Assembly: GCF_003148625.1 (NCBI RefSeq)
Contig: NZ_QGGO01000013.1
Span: 1-64,000 of the forward strand
Direction: 5' to 3'
DNA: 64,000 nt
DNA from: Arcicella aurantiaca
GTDB lineage: Bacteria > Bacteroidota > Bacteroidia > Cytophagales > Spirosomataceae
Shown here: positions 53,680 through 62,502 of the stretch, piece after piece
Layout of the letters: every line of letters begins with the position of its first letter
How positions within the stretch are numbered: the stretch's first letter is position 1
Notes under the pieces: model-generated
What the model saw: the letters and a program-made list of their open reading frames with translations, nothing else
Told to the model about the DNA's origin: nothing
The model's database searches: none
Program-made: the position numbers and the translations under genes

Positions 53680-54729
53680 CTACCTCATTCGTAATACAGT
53701 AAAAGGAATACAAGCCGTAATACCTTCACAAGGATTACAGTTTTTAATCAAAATGGTAGCATCTGCCGTTGAAATCTTATTTGGGAAGCACAAATCATCT
53801 TCTATAACTTCTACGGATATTTTCACTTGATAATCCGATGCTTTATTTTGGGAATCATAGCTAAATATTGATGCACTTGTCTGACTTCCAACGTTTACAC
53901 CATCAACTTTCCATTGATATTTTGCTGATACAGAGGCTCCATTAGCAGTAAATATAACTTGTTCTCCTCCGCAAGTTGTTGATTGATTAGCGGTTATAGA
54001 GATTATTTTCCCATCAAAAAGAGCTTGAGCTTCGTCGGCAGTTATTGCTCGGTTATAGATATGAATGTCATCTATGATTGCCTTTGCAGATTGGAAATAT
54101 CCATCTGCCCCCACTCGTGAGCCTATTTCTGCATAAGTTGGATTGGCATAAGCGGCGTCCGTTCCATTTGTACCAATATTGGCTGAATTATTGGCAATTA
54201 ATACGCCATCAACGTACAATTTTACAGAAATATTATCTCTCACACTAACCACATGATACCATTTTCCAATTGTAGGGAGCGTTCCCGTCAAATTATTTGA
54301 AACCGCAGGACTTCCAGTATTATAACCTCCTGCATTAAAACCTATATTGGTACTATTCCCATATTGATTCAAAACAGAAACTGACTGGTCGGCACCAGGC
54401 CCTCCAACTGAAAAGAATGAATTATTATCTCCTTCAAAAGGAAGTTCATCTAAATTGACCCATAAAGAATAGCTGTAATTTTTATTTTTGAATGGCTCTG
54501 GCACTAAAGAAATGTAGGAATATCCGTCAAATCTATAAGCACTATTGGGTTTTCCGAGGCGGTCTGTGGTTAAAGTCGCTCCATTAACAGTTCCATGATT
54601 TCCATTGCCAGATTCATCCTTGGCATTGGCGTTAAAAGTGTAACAAGCAACAAGTCCATTTTTTAAATCAACTTGACTAAATGCTGATAACGACAACATC
54701 AGCAAAACAATGGTGTAAAGACATTTCAT
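53680..54729 (-). CDS. Secreted LamG (concanavalin-like) domain protein
   Basis: 349 aa. Signal peptide 1-18 (TIVLLMLSLSAFSQ). LamG/laminin-G-like jellyroll at about 20-240: CYTFNANAKDESGNGNHGTV is the family start, then WYHVVSVRDNISVKLYVDGVL and IDDIHIYNRAITADEAQALF. A PKD/Ig-like module follows (TCGGEQVIFTANGASVSAKY). Four Cys lie near the end. No clear T9SS C-terminal sorting domain. Probably binds glycans or surface protein partners. Confidence 0.85.
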   Translation of the reverse strand: MKCLYTIVLLMLSLSAFSQVDLKNGLVACYTFNANAKDESGNGNHGTVNGATLTTDRLGKPNSAYRFDGYSYISLVPEPFKNKNYSYSLWVNLDELPFEGDNNSFFSVGGPGADQSVSVLNQYGNSTNIGFNAGGYNTGSPAVSNNLTGTLPTIGKWYHVVSVRDNISVKLYVDGVLIANNSANIGTNGTDAAYANPTYAEIGSRVGADGYFQSAKAIIDDIHIYNRAITADEAQALFDGKIISITANQSTTCGGEQVIFTANGASVSAKYQWKVDGVNVGSQTSASIFSYDSQNKASDYQVKISVEVIEDDLCFPNKISTADATILIKNCNPCEGITACIPFTVLRMR

Positions 54730-54878
54730 TTTATGGTAAGTTTATGGGTTATTGAAAATACCGAAAATGAAAGGTTATCTAAATTTGTATTTTGTGCAGA
54801 AAGCTAATTTTAATATTTCCTTTTTTCGGTAAGAATCTTATAAGAAACTTACAAAAATCTTGCCAAAACAAAGGTAAT

Positions 54879-55580
54879 TCACTGATTATTAAGCTGAAGC
54901 AGATATTCACAATAATTCCAATCTTTCATTGTATCTAAATCTACTTTATACTTTTCGTCCATCACATATTTCTTAACATTGACAAAATCTTTGAAAGAAT
55001 TTGCTTTTAAAAGTGAAGGAATAGAAAAAATATAAATTGAACCATTAAAAGCATAAACAGGTGGACAATCTTGACGACGAGTATAGCTTCCATCTCCTTT
55101 AGATATTTTCAAGAAACCATCCTGATTTTCTTCAAATATATTAAAATATGGATTATTATGTTCTTGCACCACAGACACCGTTACATCTGCCTCATCGTTC
55201 ATCAACTCAAAGGCTTCGGCAAGGTGATTTTCTTCTCTGAAAGGAGACGTTGGTTGTAATAAAACTAATTTTTTATACTGCTTCCCCTTTTCTTGAAAAA
55301 ACGAAATGGCATGATGTAATACCGCAAATGTGCTGGCGGTATCCGTAGAGATTTCGGGAGGGCGAACAAAAGGAACAGCTAAATTAATTTGATTGGCACA
55401 TTCAATAATTTCTTGGTCGTCTGTTGAAAGGCAAATATTTTCATCTTCTGTAAAAAGACGTGCATAGTCAATGCTGTAATGAATCAGAGGCTTGCCTGCT
55501 AATGGCTTGATATTTTTACGGGGAATGCCTTTTGAGCCTCCACGAGCAGGAATTACAAAAAGTGTATCGGCAATTTTCAT
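54879..55580 (-). CDS. legF: CMP-nonulosonate (legionaminate) cytidylyltransferase
   Basis: 233 aa. Acylneuraminate cytidylyltransferase family: VIPARGGSKGIPRKNIKPLAGKP is the CTP-binding N-terminus (about 9-31), LLQPTSPFREENHL follows and DLDTMKDW is near the end with the metal-binding Asp. Activates the finished nonulosonic acid as its CMP form for transfer. Last gene of the minus-strand cluster; its start overlaps the ptmE stop by one base. Confidence 0.9.
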   Translation of the reverse strand: MKIADTLFVIPARGGSKGIPRKNIKPLAGKPLIHYSIDYARLFTEDENICLSTDDQEIIECANQINLAVPFVRPPEISTDTASTFAVLHHAISFFQEKGKQYKKLVLLQPTSPFREENHLAEAFELMNDEADVTVSVVQEHNNPYFNIFEENQDGFLKISKGDGSYTRRQDCPPVYAFNGSIYIFSIPSLLKANSFKDFVNVKKYVMDEKYKVDLDTMKDWNYCEYLLQLNNQ

Positions 55581-56635
55581 CAGAATCTTAAATGTTTTAT
55601 GTCTTCTTGGGCTTTATAAAAATCTTCCATTCTGCCAATATCTAACCAATAACTCAAAATTGGCTCGGCAATTAGTTTTCTGCCCGAAGCTACTACTTCA
55701 TTCATTAAATCAGTCGCATCATACTTTTGGTTTTCAGGAATTAGCTTGATAAGTTCTTGCTTGAAAAGGTAAATTCCAGCGTTAGAATAATAAGTATATT
55801 TCGGTTTTTCCTTGAAACTCTTAACGATATTTCCATGCTCCAATTCCATTACAGCATACGGAATATTCACATCATAAGGAATAGTAGCCACCGCCATATC
55901 TGCCGATTCATTCAAAAAAGCCTCGTGTAATTGTTCAAAATCCACATTGGTCAACAAATCAGAATTCATCACTAAAATGGTTTCTTGCTCAAAAGATTTA
56001 ATGTCTTTTAATGCTCCAATCGTACCAAGAGGTTTGTCTTCGGTAATGTATTTTATATTGGCTTGATGTGCTGAACCATCACCAAAATATTCAATCAGTT
56101 GGTCGCCTAAATAACGAATAGAAATAGTAATATCTGTAATACCGTGACGTACTAAATGCTCGATATTATACTCAATAATAGGCTTTCCTCCTACTTTGAG
56201 CATGGGTTTTGGCGTTCCGTCGGTTAAAGGCATTAAACGCTCGCCACGTCCACCCGCCATTATGACGGCACTGGCAGGAATATTGGCTCGATTATTCTGT
56301 AAATCAAGCACTTGAATCAATTTATTGGTATCGTCTAAAACAGGGATAAAACGAATATTACGAGCTTTAAAAGCTTGAATTTCCGTTTTGGGGAATTTAT
56401 TGTTTGTAAAATATCTAAAATTTGAGAACATAAAATCCTCCACTAAATCATCAATTCCGAGTTTATTAATTAGTCCTCTCCGAATATCGCCATCTGTTAA
56501 TGAACCCACAATTTTTTCGTCTGAATCATGGACAAACAACACAGGAGCTATAATTCCTTTTGCTTCGGAATCTAACTTTCTGAGTGCCTCACGGGCAGTA
56601 GCTTTATGACTGATTAGATGTTTTTGAAAGTTCAT
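55580..56635 (-). CDS. ptmE: Sugar-1-phosphate nucleotidyltransferase with CBS pair (PtmE-like)
   Basis: 351 aa. Residues 1-115 are two CBS domains (ALRKLDSEAKGIIAPVLFVHDSDEKIVGSLTDGDIRRGL). Residues 120-351 are a nucleotidyltransferase with AVIMAGGRGERLMPLTDGTPKPML and the metal site VMNSDLLTNVDF. In Campylobacter, PtmE makes GDP-glucosamine for the legionaminic pathway; the same role fits here. The CBS pair may sense adenine nucleotides. Separated from legG by the 124-base repeat at 56680-56761. Confidence 0.85.
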   Translation of the reverse strand: MNFQKHLISHKATAREALRKLDSEAKGIIAPVLFVHDSDEKIVGSLTDGDIRRGLINKLGIDDLVEDFMFSNFRYFTNNKFPKTEIQAFKARNIRFIPVLDDTNKLIQVLDLQNNRANIPASAVIMAGGRGERLMPLTDGTPKPMLKVGGKPIIEYNIEHLVRHGITDITISIRYLGDQLIEYFGDGSAHQANIKYITEDKPLGTIGALKDIKSFEQETILVMNSDLLTNVDFEQLHEAFLNESADMAVATIPYDVNIPYAVMELEHGNIVKSFKEKPKYTYYSNAGIYLFKQELIKLIPENQKYDATDLMNEVVASGRKLIAEPILSYWLDIGRMEDFYKAQEDIKHLRF

Positions 56636-56679
56636 GTAAGAATGCTCAATTTTAGTTATTTAATGTTCTAATAGACTGC

Positions 56680-56761
56680 GACATAACTTATTGGAAGTAA
56701 AATGCTCAACTTCCCGAAAGTTTTAAACTTTCGGGAAGTTCCAATTCAAATAAGCTATGTC
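56680..56761. repeat. Nested palindrome inside the sugar-acid cluster
   Basis: Outer arms GACATAACTTATT (56680-56692) and AATAAGCTATGTC (56749-56761) pair with one mismatch. The inner hairpin AACTTCCCGAAAGTTT with its exact complement is 56708-56740. The legG stop codon (56760-56762) overlaps the outer arm. Confidence 0.8.
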
Positions 56762-57923
56762 ACTCTCTATATAAATCGTAAAAAGATTTCTTCAAGTTTA
56801 TTTCTCCTTGAAACCTTTTTAATATCTCCATAATTTGTTCTGTGGTATCGCCTTTTCCGTAAATGTTTTCAACGGTTTGACAAAATGCTTGAAATTCGGG
56901 CGAAATGGCTTGATTGATTGCTTTGGTAATTTCTTCTTGAGTGGTTTCACAATCAATTACTGTATTGGCTCTGGCTCTTCCTTTTTGACGGTCGCCAATA
57001 TTGACCGTTGGTACTTTGAATGATGCCACTTCAACCACTCCACTCGATGAATTACCTATGACTGCCGCAGCGTATTTAATAGCCGACAAATACCGTAATT
57101 GTCCCAAACTGGTATGCACAGAAACTCTTTCGGGATTTTTTCGGGCATATTCTTGAATCATTTTGATGATGACTCTACCGTCTGCATCAGAATTTGGTAA
57201 AGTTATCAAGACCTGATAATCTGGAAATTCATCAAAAGAATCTAATAAGGCTTGAAACTGACTTTCAGAAGACTGACTTTCTAAAGTGACAGGATGAAAA
57301 GTAACCAAAAAATAAGGTTTGCTTAAATCAAAATTGACGGACTCGCTCAAAGCCTCATGAGTCAGCAAGGTCATTTTTACGATGTTATCAATTCCGATAC
57401 CTCCTACATTAAATACTCTTTCGGGAGCTTCCCCCAATTGAATAACACGTTTGCGATATTCTTCCGTTGTGGCAAAATGTAAGTATGACATTTTACTAAT
57501 CGAATGTCTCAAAGCATCATCGGTTGCCCCTTCGGTAACGTCTCCTCCTGATATATGAATAATGGGAATTTTCATTAAAAAAGCAGCAGTTGCAACGGCA
57601 AATGCTTCGTAACGGTCGCCCAAAATAACCAACCAATCTGGCTTCAATCGGTTCAAAGCATCGGCATAACCAATCATGCCCAAACCCGTAGATTTGACAA
57701 TTCCCACCGAAGTATCCGACGAAAGTAACATTTCTACTTTCTCCGAAATCTCAAAACCATCATTTTCAATTTGCTGATAAGTCAAGCCAAATTCTGGCGA
57801 CAAGTGCATTCCTGTTGCTAAAATTTGCAAACAAAAAGCATCGTCATTTTGTATTGCTTTCATCAAAGGCGAAAGCAATCCGTATTCGGCACGAGTACCC
57901 GTTATGACGCATATTTTTTTCAC
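56760..57923 (-). CDS. legG: Nucleotide-sugar 2-epimerase, hydrolysing (LegG/NeuC type)
   Basis: 387 aa, GTG start at 57923 overlapping the legI stop (GTGA). KKICVITGTRAEYGLLSPLM is the family N-terminus, then LVILGDRYEAFAVATAAFLM and HISGGDVTEGATDDALRHS. C-terminal GNSSSGVVEVASFKVPTVNIG is the UDP/GDP-binding loop. Removes the nucleotide and inverts C2 to give the mannose-type precursor used by LegI. Confidence 0.92.
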   Translation of the reverse strand: MKKICVITGTRAEYGLLSPLMKAIQNDDAFCLQILATGMHLSPEFGLTYQQIENDGFEISEKVEMLLSSDTSVGIVKSTGLGMIGYADALNRLKPDWLVILGDRYEAFAVATAAFLMKIPIIHISGGDVTEGATDDALRHSISKMSYLHFATTEEYRKRVIQLGEAPERVFNVGGIGIDNIVKMTLLTHEALSESVNFDLSKPYFLVTFHPVTLESQSSESQFQALLDSFDEFPDYQVLITLPNSDADGRVIIKMIQEYARKNPERVSVHTSLGQLRYLSAIKYAAAVIGNSSSGVVEVASFKVPTVNIGDRQKGRARANTVIDCETTQEEITKAINQAISPEFQAFCQTVENIYGKGDTTEQIMEILKRFQGEINLKKSFYDLYRE

Positions 57924-58930
57924 AATTCTATCAATTCATCTGCTTGAAAATCTCTTATCGCAACTTTCCCAATTATTTCATCCCAACGCATTGGATTAAT
58001 ACCATTTCCGGGGCGTTTTACAATTAGATTATTTTCGTCAAAAACTTCACCTTTTTTAATATCTTTTGCTGCTAAAATGCTTTTGCGAGCAATGACCATA
58101 TTTTTACGTTCTGACTCAGAAGTATCTTTAATCCCTGTTCCTGCAATGGCAATTTCTACGTTTCTGATAGCATCAACCATCGCTTTCAATTCTTGCGGGT
58201 CTAAACTGGCTTGGTGGTCAGGACCTTCCATGTTTTTATCCAACGTAAAGTGTTTTTCAATAACGGTTGCCCCCAAAGCTACCGCCGCAATGGGTACTTC
58301 AATCCCATTGGTATGGTCAGAATATCCAACTTTCACGCCCAAAGCATTCTGAATGGTATTCATAGCCCGCAAGTTTACGTCGTGCATAGGCGTTGGATAT
58401 TCGGTATTGCAATGTAAAACCGTGATGCGGTCTTTACTCGTTCCTGCTTCTACCAAAACCTTGATGGCATCTTCAATTTCTTGTAAATTTGCCATGCCCG
58501 TTGAAATAATAATCTCTGTGCCTAACGAACCTATTTTCCGTAAATAAGGCAAATTGGTAATTTCTCCCGAAGGAATTTTGAAAATTCTTTGGTTCAACTC
58601 AATCAAAACGTCAATCGAAACCATGTCGAAAGGCGTTGAAAGAAACTCAATGCCAACTTCGTTACAATATTTTTGAAGCGATTTATAAGCATCTAATGGC
58701 AAATGGATTTTCTTCGCCATTGCCAATTGCGACTCGCCTTCTCCCGTCGAAACCTTCTGATAATCAGCTTTTTCAGCAAATTTAGACATTACCAATTCTG
58801 GAACTGCCGTCTGGAATTTGACAATATCAGCACCTGTTTTTTTAGCTTCGTCAATCAATTTGATTGCCAAATCATAGTTACCGTTGTGGTTTACACCTGC
58901 TTCGGCTATAATTAATACTTTTTCGCTCAT
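57920..58930 (-). CDS. legI: Nonulosonic acid synthase (LegI/NeuB type)
   Basis: 336 aa. NeuB TIM barrel (1-260): IIAEAGVNHNGNYDLAIKLI, STPFDMVSIDVL, IIISTGMANLQEI, HCNTEYPTP, GYSDHTNGIEVPIAAVALGA and EKHFTLDKNMEGPDHQASLD. C-terminal SAF antifreeze-like domain (RKSILAAKDIKKGEVF). Condenses PEP with the N-acyl mannosamine-type sugar. Overlaps its neighbours by 4 bases on each side (HAD upstream, legG downstream). Confidence 0.93.
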   Translation of the reverse strand: MSEKVLIIAEAGVNHNGNYDLAIKLIDEAKKTGADIVKFQTAVPELVMSKFAEKADYQKVSTGEGESQLAMAKKIHLPLDAYKSLQKYCNEVGIEFLSTPFDMVSIDVLIELNQRIFKIPSGEITNLPYLRKIGSLGTEIIISTGMANLQEIEDAIKVLVEAGTSKDRITVLHCNTEYPTPMHDVNLRAMNTIQNALGVKVGYSDHTNGIEVPIAAVALGATVIEKHFTLDKNMEGPDHQASLDPQELKAMVDAIRNVEIAIAGTGIKDTSESERKNMVIARKSILAAKDIKKGEVFDENNLIVKRPGNGINPMRWDEIIGKVAIRDFQADELIEL

Positions 58931-59250
58931 TTTTTCTTGTCAATTTTCTCTTGAATTGCCTGTTTTGTTGCCTCCCAACTCTTAAAACCCAAAGCTCGGT
59001 CATCAATCCACATATCGCCAATAGGTTTGCCCATCATCAATTGATGATATTTAACTTCGTGTCTTTGTAGCCAATCAGTGGTCATTTCAAACTCCATCCA
59101 AGTACGGGCAGTATAAATAATAATAGTATGCCCGTCTTCATAAAGTTTGTTGAGGTTTTCAATAGCCCCCTCCAAAGGTTTTGCCATCGAACGGCTATAT
59201 GTTTTTTCTTCGGTACAAATTGTTCCGTCTAAATCTATGATAAATTGCAT
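58927..59250 (-). CDS. Small HAD-family phosphatase-like protein
   Basis: 107 aa. HAD motif I IIDLDGTICTEEKTY, motif II TIIIYTARTWMEF and motif IV-like DMWIDDRALGF. The size and the ARTWMEF-type sequence match capsule-locus HAD phosphatases. The usual legionaminic route has no phosphate-removal step, so it probably works with the ATP-grasp protein one base upstream or on a sugar phosphate before PtmE. Overlaps the legI start by 4 bases. Confidence 0.82.
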   Translation of the reverse strand: MQFIIDLDGTICTEEKTYSRSMAKPLEGAIENLNKLYEDGHTIIIYTARTWMEFEMTTDWLQRHEVKYHQLMMGKPIGDMWIDDRALGFKSWEATKQAIQEKIDKKK

Positions 59251-59251
59251 T

Positions 59252-60190
59252 TTATGTTTGGATAAAAAACTCTCGATTTGCTCTCATCATCAACAAATTG
59301 TTCGTCCAATTTGTAACTTTTGTATTTTTAATATTCAAATAATCTTTCAGAATCATTAGTGGAATATCTGCTCCTGCTTCAATAGAAGTAATTACGCCAC
59401 CACCCAAACGAGGATTTATTTCCATGATGTAAGCATCAGTTGAATCTTTCAAAAATTGAATGGTAATTGCTCCAAGAAAATTAGCTTTCTTTAGGATTTG
59501 TGCCGAAAATTCAATCAATAAATCATCTTTTTCCGTAATTGATTTACTTACTTCTCCACTGATAGTTTCTAATCTTTTACGGGGAACAATACTCATTATT
59601 TCTCCTTCAATATCTACATAACAATCAACTGTATATTCATCACCTTCAATAAAACCTTGAATTAAATAATCCTCTGCTTGATGACTGGCTAAGAATTGTG
59701 TTAATTCTGCTTCATTTTCTATTTTTTCAATACCTTGCGATGCTGAACCTTTAATGGGTTTTGCAATCAAAGGAAATTTACTCAAATCTTGATGAGGAAC
59801 GGGAAAGTTTTCACCTAAAAACCATTGATTTGCTTTGGCTTTATCGAAAAAAATATCACAAGTTTCAATACTTGAAACGGGAATGAAAACATTGGGCAAT
59901 TTCTCTTTCAAAACCGAAGCCGTTAGCGTAGCAGGGTCAACAAAAGGCAAAATAATATGAATTTGATATTGATTTACAATTTCCGTAAGATGGGTATAAA
60001 TTTGTTCATCTTTCCATTTTAAGCCAATAATCACCTCACCCACACCTGCAATAGGAACGTATTTATCTAATTCATAAGAAAAGATTTTGACTTCTTTTCC
60101 CAACGATTTTCCTGCCGAAATTAACCTTTCCGCTAAAGAAACCCGTTTTGCTCCTCCTAAAAAGAGAATATTTAGTTGATTATCTGGCAT
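59252..60190 (-). CDS. ATP-grasp ligase of the sugar-acid cluster
   Basis: 312 aa. N-terminal pre-ATP-grasp fold (LNILFLGGAKRVSLAERLI), ATP-grasp core with FPLIAKPIKGSASQGIEKIE, DYLIQGFIEGDEYTVDCYVD and the metal site AYIMEINPRLGGGV (Glu-x-Asn). Carbamoyl-phosphate-synthase-like/PylC-like branch; such enzymes join a carboxylate to an amine through an acyl phosphate. Starts inside the end of legC (11-base overlap), so it is tightly coupled to the amine-forming step. I infer that it may acylate the LegC amino sugar; no LegH is present. Confidence 0.85.
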   Translation of the reverse strand: MPDNQLNILFLGGAKRVSLAERLISAGKSLGKEVKIFSYELDKYVPIAGVGEVIIGLKWKDEQIYTHLTEIVNQYQIHIILPFVDPATLTASVLKEKLPNVFIPVSSIETCDIFFDKAKANQWFLGENFPVPHQDLSKFPLIAKPIKGSASQGIEKIENEAELTQFLASHQAEDYLIQGFIEGDEYTVDCYVDIEGEIMSIVPRKRLETISGEVSKSITEKDDLLIEFSAQILKKANFLGAITIQFLKDSTDAYIMEINPRLGGGVITSIEAGADIPLMILKDYLNIKNTKVTNWTNNLLMMRANREFFIQT

Positions 60191-61316
60191 AAAAATCTTT
60201 AATCAATTCAATAACAACCTTTACTTCTTCGTCTGTAATATTGGTTGAGCAAGGTAAACTTACACATTGCCCATATATATTACCTGCTACATCGTTTTCA
60301 GTAATATATAATTCTTCCGACATAAACGGTAAACGGTTCATGGGTACCCAAAACGGACGAGCCTGAATACCGTTTTCTCCCAAAAATTTCAGCAATTCTT
60401 TTTGTCGAGGTGCTTTTACTGTATATAACCAATGATTTGCTTGAACGCCATCCGTAATTTTTTGAGGAATAATTCCTTCAATTTTCAATAATTCGGCATT
60501 GTACAAATCAGCAATTGCTTTTTTTCTAATCAAAAAAGCAGGCAATTGCTCCATTTGAGCCACGCCCATTGCCGCCAAAATATTTACCAAACGATAATTA
60601 TACCCTACTTCATCATGAAAATACTCGTAAGCATCGGCTTTCGCAGTTGTTGTGATGTGTTTGGCTCGTTTTGCCAAGGTTTCATCATTGGTCAAAATCA
60701 TTCCTCCGCCACCCGTTGTGATAATTTTATTTCCGTTGAAACTACTCGTTCCAAATAGTCCAAAAGTACCAGCGTGTTTGCCTTTGAAAGTGCTTCCTAA
60801 TGCTTCCGTAGAATCTTCAATGACCTGCAAATGAAAGCGATTGGCAATCTCCATCAATCTTTCCATATCACACATATTGCCCAATACGTGTACGGGCATA
60901 ATAGCTTTGATACGCTTCTGATTGTCCAAATGATAGGTTTCTCCGTTAATGATTTGGGTGTTATTTCTCAGAAATTTTTCTAATAAATCTAAATCAATTT
61001 GCCAAGTATCGGTGTCAATGTCAATTAAAAGTGGACTTGCACCTGTGTATTTTACGGCATTGGCAGTTGCAACAAACGTAATATTGGGTACAATGACTAA
61101 ATCGCCTTGTTTTACGCCTGATAATTGCAGACCGATATGTAAAGCTGATGTTCCGTTTGAGGTGGCAATGGCATATTTTGCTCCTGTGAAATCAGCTAAT
61201 GCTTGTTCAAAACGATTGACGTAACTTCCAACCGAAGAAACCCAGTTGGTATCTAAACAATCTTTGATGTATTCCCACTCATTGCCAGCAAGGTTGGGGA
61301 CTGAAAGAGGAATCAT
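60180..61316 (-). CDS. legC: LegC-type PLP aminotransferase
   Basis: 378 aa. DegT/DnrJ/EryC1 fold: ATSNGTSALHIGLQLSGVKQ, Asp168 in VIEDSTEALGS, Schiff-base Lys197 in SSFNGNKIITTGGGG. NEWEYIKDCLDTNWVSSVGS at the N-terminus is typical of LegC. Adds the C4 amino group to the 4-keto sugar from LegB. Overlaps legB by 4 bases and the ATP-grasp gene by 11. Confidence 0.92.
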   Translation of the reverse strand: MIPLSVPNLAGNEWEYIKDCLDTNWVSSVGSYVNRFEQALADFTGAKYAIATSNGTSALHIGLQLSGVKQGDLVIVPNITFVATANAVKYTGASPLLIDIDTDTWQIDLDLLEKFLRNNTQIINGETYHLDNQKRIKAIMPVHVLGNMCDMERLMEIANRFHLQVIEDSTEALGSTFKGKHAGTFGLFGTSSFNGNKIITTGGGGMILTNDETLAKRAKHITTTAKADAYEYFHDEVGYNYRLVNILAAMGVAQMEQLPAFLIRKKAIADLYNAELLKIEGIIPQKITDGVQANHWLYTVKAPRQKELLKFLGENGIQARPFWVPMNRLPFMSEELYITENDVAGNIYGQCVSLPCSTNITDEEVKVVIELIKDFYAR

Positions 61317-62311
61317 ATATTATAAATGTCTGCTTTGTACTGTGAAAGGTTTGCTTTGTTAGAAAACCACTGAATCGTTTCGGCAATGCCGCTTTCGAGG
61401 GTATAATCAGGCTTCCAATTGGTTAATTCTTTGATTTTTTGGTTTGAACCAAATAATCTTTCTACCTCACTTTTTTCAGGTCTTAATCTGATTTCATCCG
61501 TAATGATTTTTGCATCAGGATTGATTTGATTAATGATATTTTGAGCCAAATCCCCAATCGTTATTTCTTCTTGCATGGCAATATTGACTTCATGCCCGAT
61601 TGTTTTGTCTGATTTTGCAATTTCGATAAAGCCTTTGGCGGTATCTTTCACAAACAACAAATCACGAGTTGGGTGTAATGAGCCTAATTTTATATCGGTC
61701 TTTCCGTTCAATAATTGGGTAATAATCGTTGGAATTACCGCCCTTGCCGACTGACGTGGACCATAAGTATTAAACGGGCGGACAATGCTGATTGGCACAT
61801 TAAAACTTCTATAAAACGAATCCGCCATGGCATCTGCTCCAATTTTAGTGGCAGAATAGGGCGATTGCCCTTGTCTTGGATGTTTTTCATCAATTGGCAC
61901 ATACATAGCGGTTCCGTAAACCTCTGAAGTTGAGGTTACAAGAACTCTTTCCGTGCCTAATTCACGAGCCGCTTGTACGATATTCAATGTACCTTTTACG
62001 TTGGTATCAATGTACGTATCGGGCGAATGATAACTGTAAGGAATTGCAATAAGTGCGGCCAAATGGAAAACTACTTCGATGCCTTTCATGGCATTTTTCA
62101 CCCCATGTGGGTCACGAATATCTCCCGTGATGACTTCGATTTTCTGTAAAGTTTCCTTCGGGAGGGAATCTAACCAACCCCATGAATTGAAAGAATTATA
62201 ATACACAAAAGCAGTTACTTGACAACCTTCTTCTATGAGTTTTTCAACCAAATGACTACCGATGAACCCATCAGCACCCGTTACTAACACTTTTTTATTT
62301 TGTAAATCCAT
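61313..62311 (-). CDS. legB: LegB-type NAD-dependent 4,6-dehydratase
   Basis: 332 aa. SDR fold: KVLVTGADGFIGSHLVEKL, then AFVYYNSFNSWGWLD, a string I associate with LegB. STSEVYGTAMYVP and YSATKIGADAMADSFY carry the catalytic Ser/Thr and YxxxK; RPFNTYGPRQSARAVIP is also present. Converts the nucleotide-linked GlcNAc to the 4-keto-6-deoxy sugar. First gene of the minus-strand cluster; the 191 bases before it hold a nested palindrome. Confidence 0.93.
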   Translation of the reverse strand: MDLQNKKVLVTGADGFIGSHLVEKLIEEGCQVTAFVYYNSFNSWGWLDSLPKETLQKIEVITGDIRDPHGVKNAMKGIEVVFHLAALIAIPYSYHSPDTYIDTNVKGTLNIVQAARELGTERVLVTSTSEVYGTAMYVPIDEKHPRQGQSPYSATKIGADAMADSFYRSFNVPISIVRPFNTYGPRQSARAVIPTIITQLLNGKTDIKLGSLHPTRDLLFVKDTAKGFIEIAKSDKTIGHEVNIAMQEEITIGDLAQNIINQINPDAKIITDEIRLRPEKSEVERLFGSNQKIKELTNWKPDYTLESGIAETIQWFSNKANLSQYKADIYNI

Positions 62312-62343
62312 TATTTATGTCCAGTGTTTAATTCTACGTTAGG

Positions 62344-62452
62344 ACTTTAAAGAAATAGACCAAATTTGACTTGGAAGAACTTCCCGAAAGTTTTAAACTT
62401 TCGGGAAGTTGAACGGTAAATACCCAAATCCCCATCTATATTTCTTTAAAGT
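62344..62452. repeat. Nested palindrome upstream of legB
   Basis: Outer arms ACTTTAAAGAAATA (62344-62357) and exact complement (62439-62452), with imperfect extension outwards to about 62330 and 62467. The inner hairpin 62378-62410 is identical to that at 56708-56740. Confidence 0.8.
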
Positions 62453-62502
62453 GCCAAAGTAGAATTAATAAGTATTCTAAATGATTTTATCCTAACCCCT
62501 AT

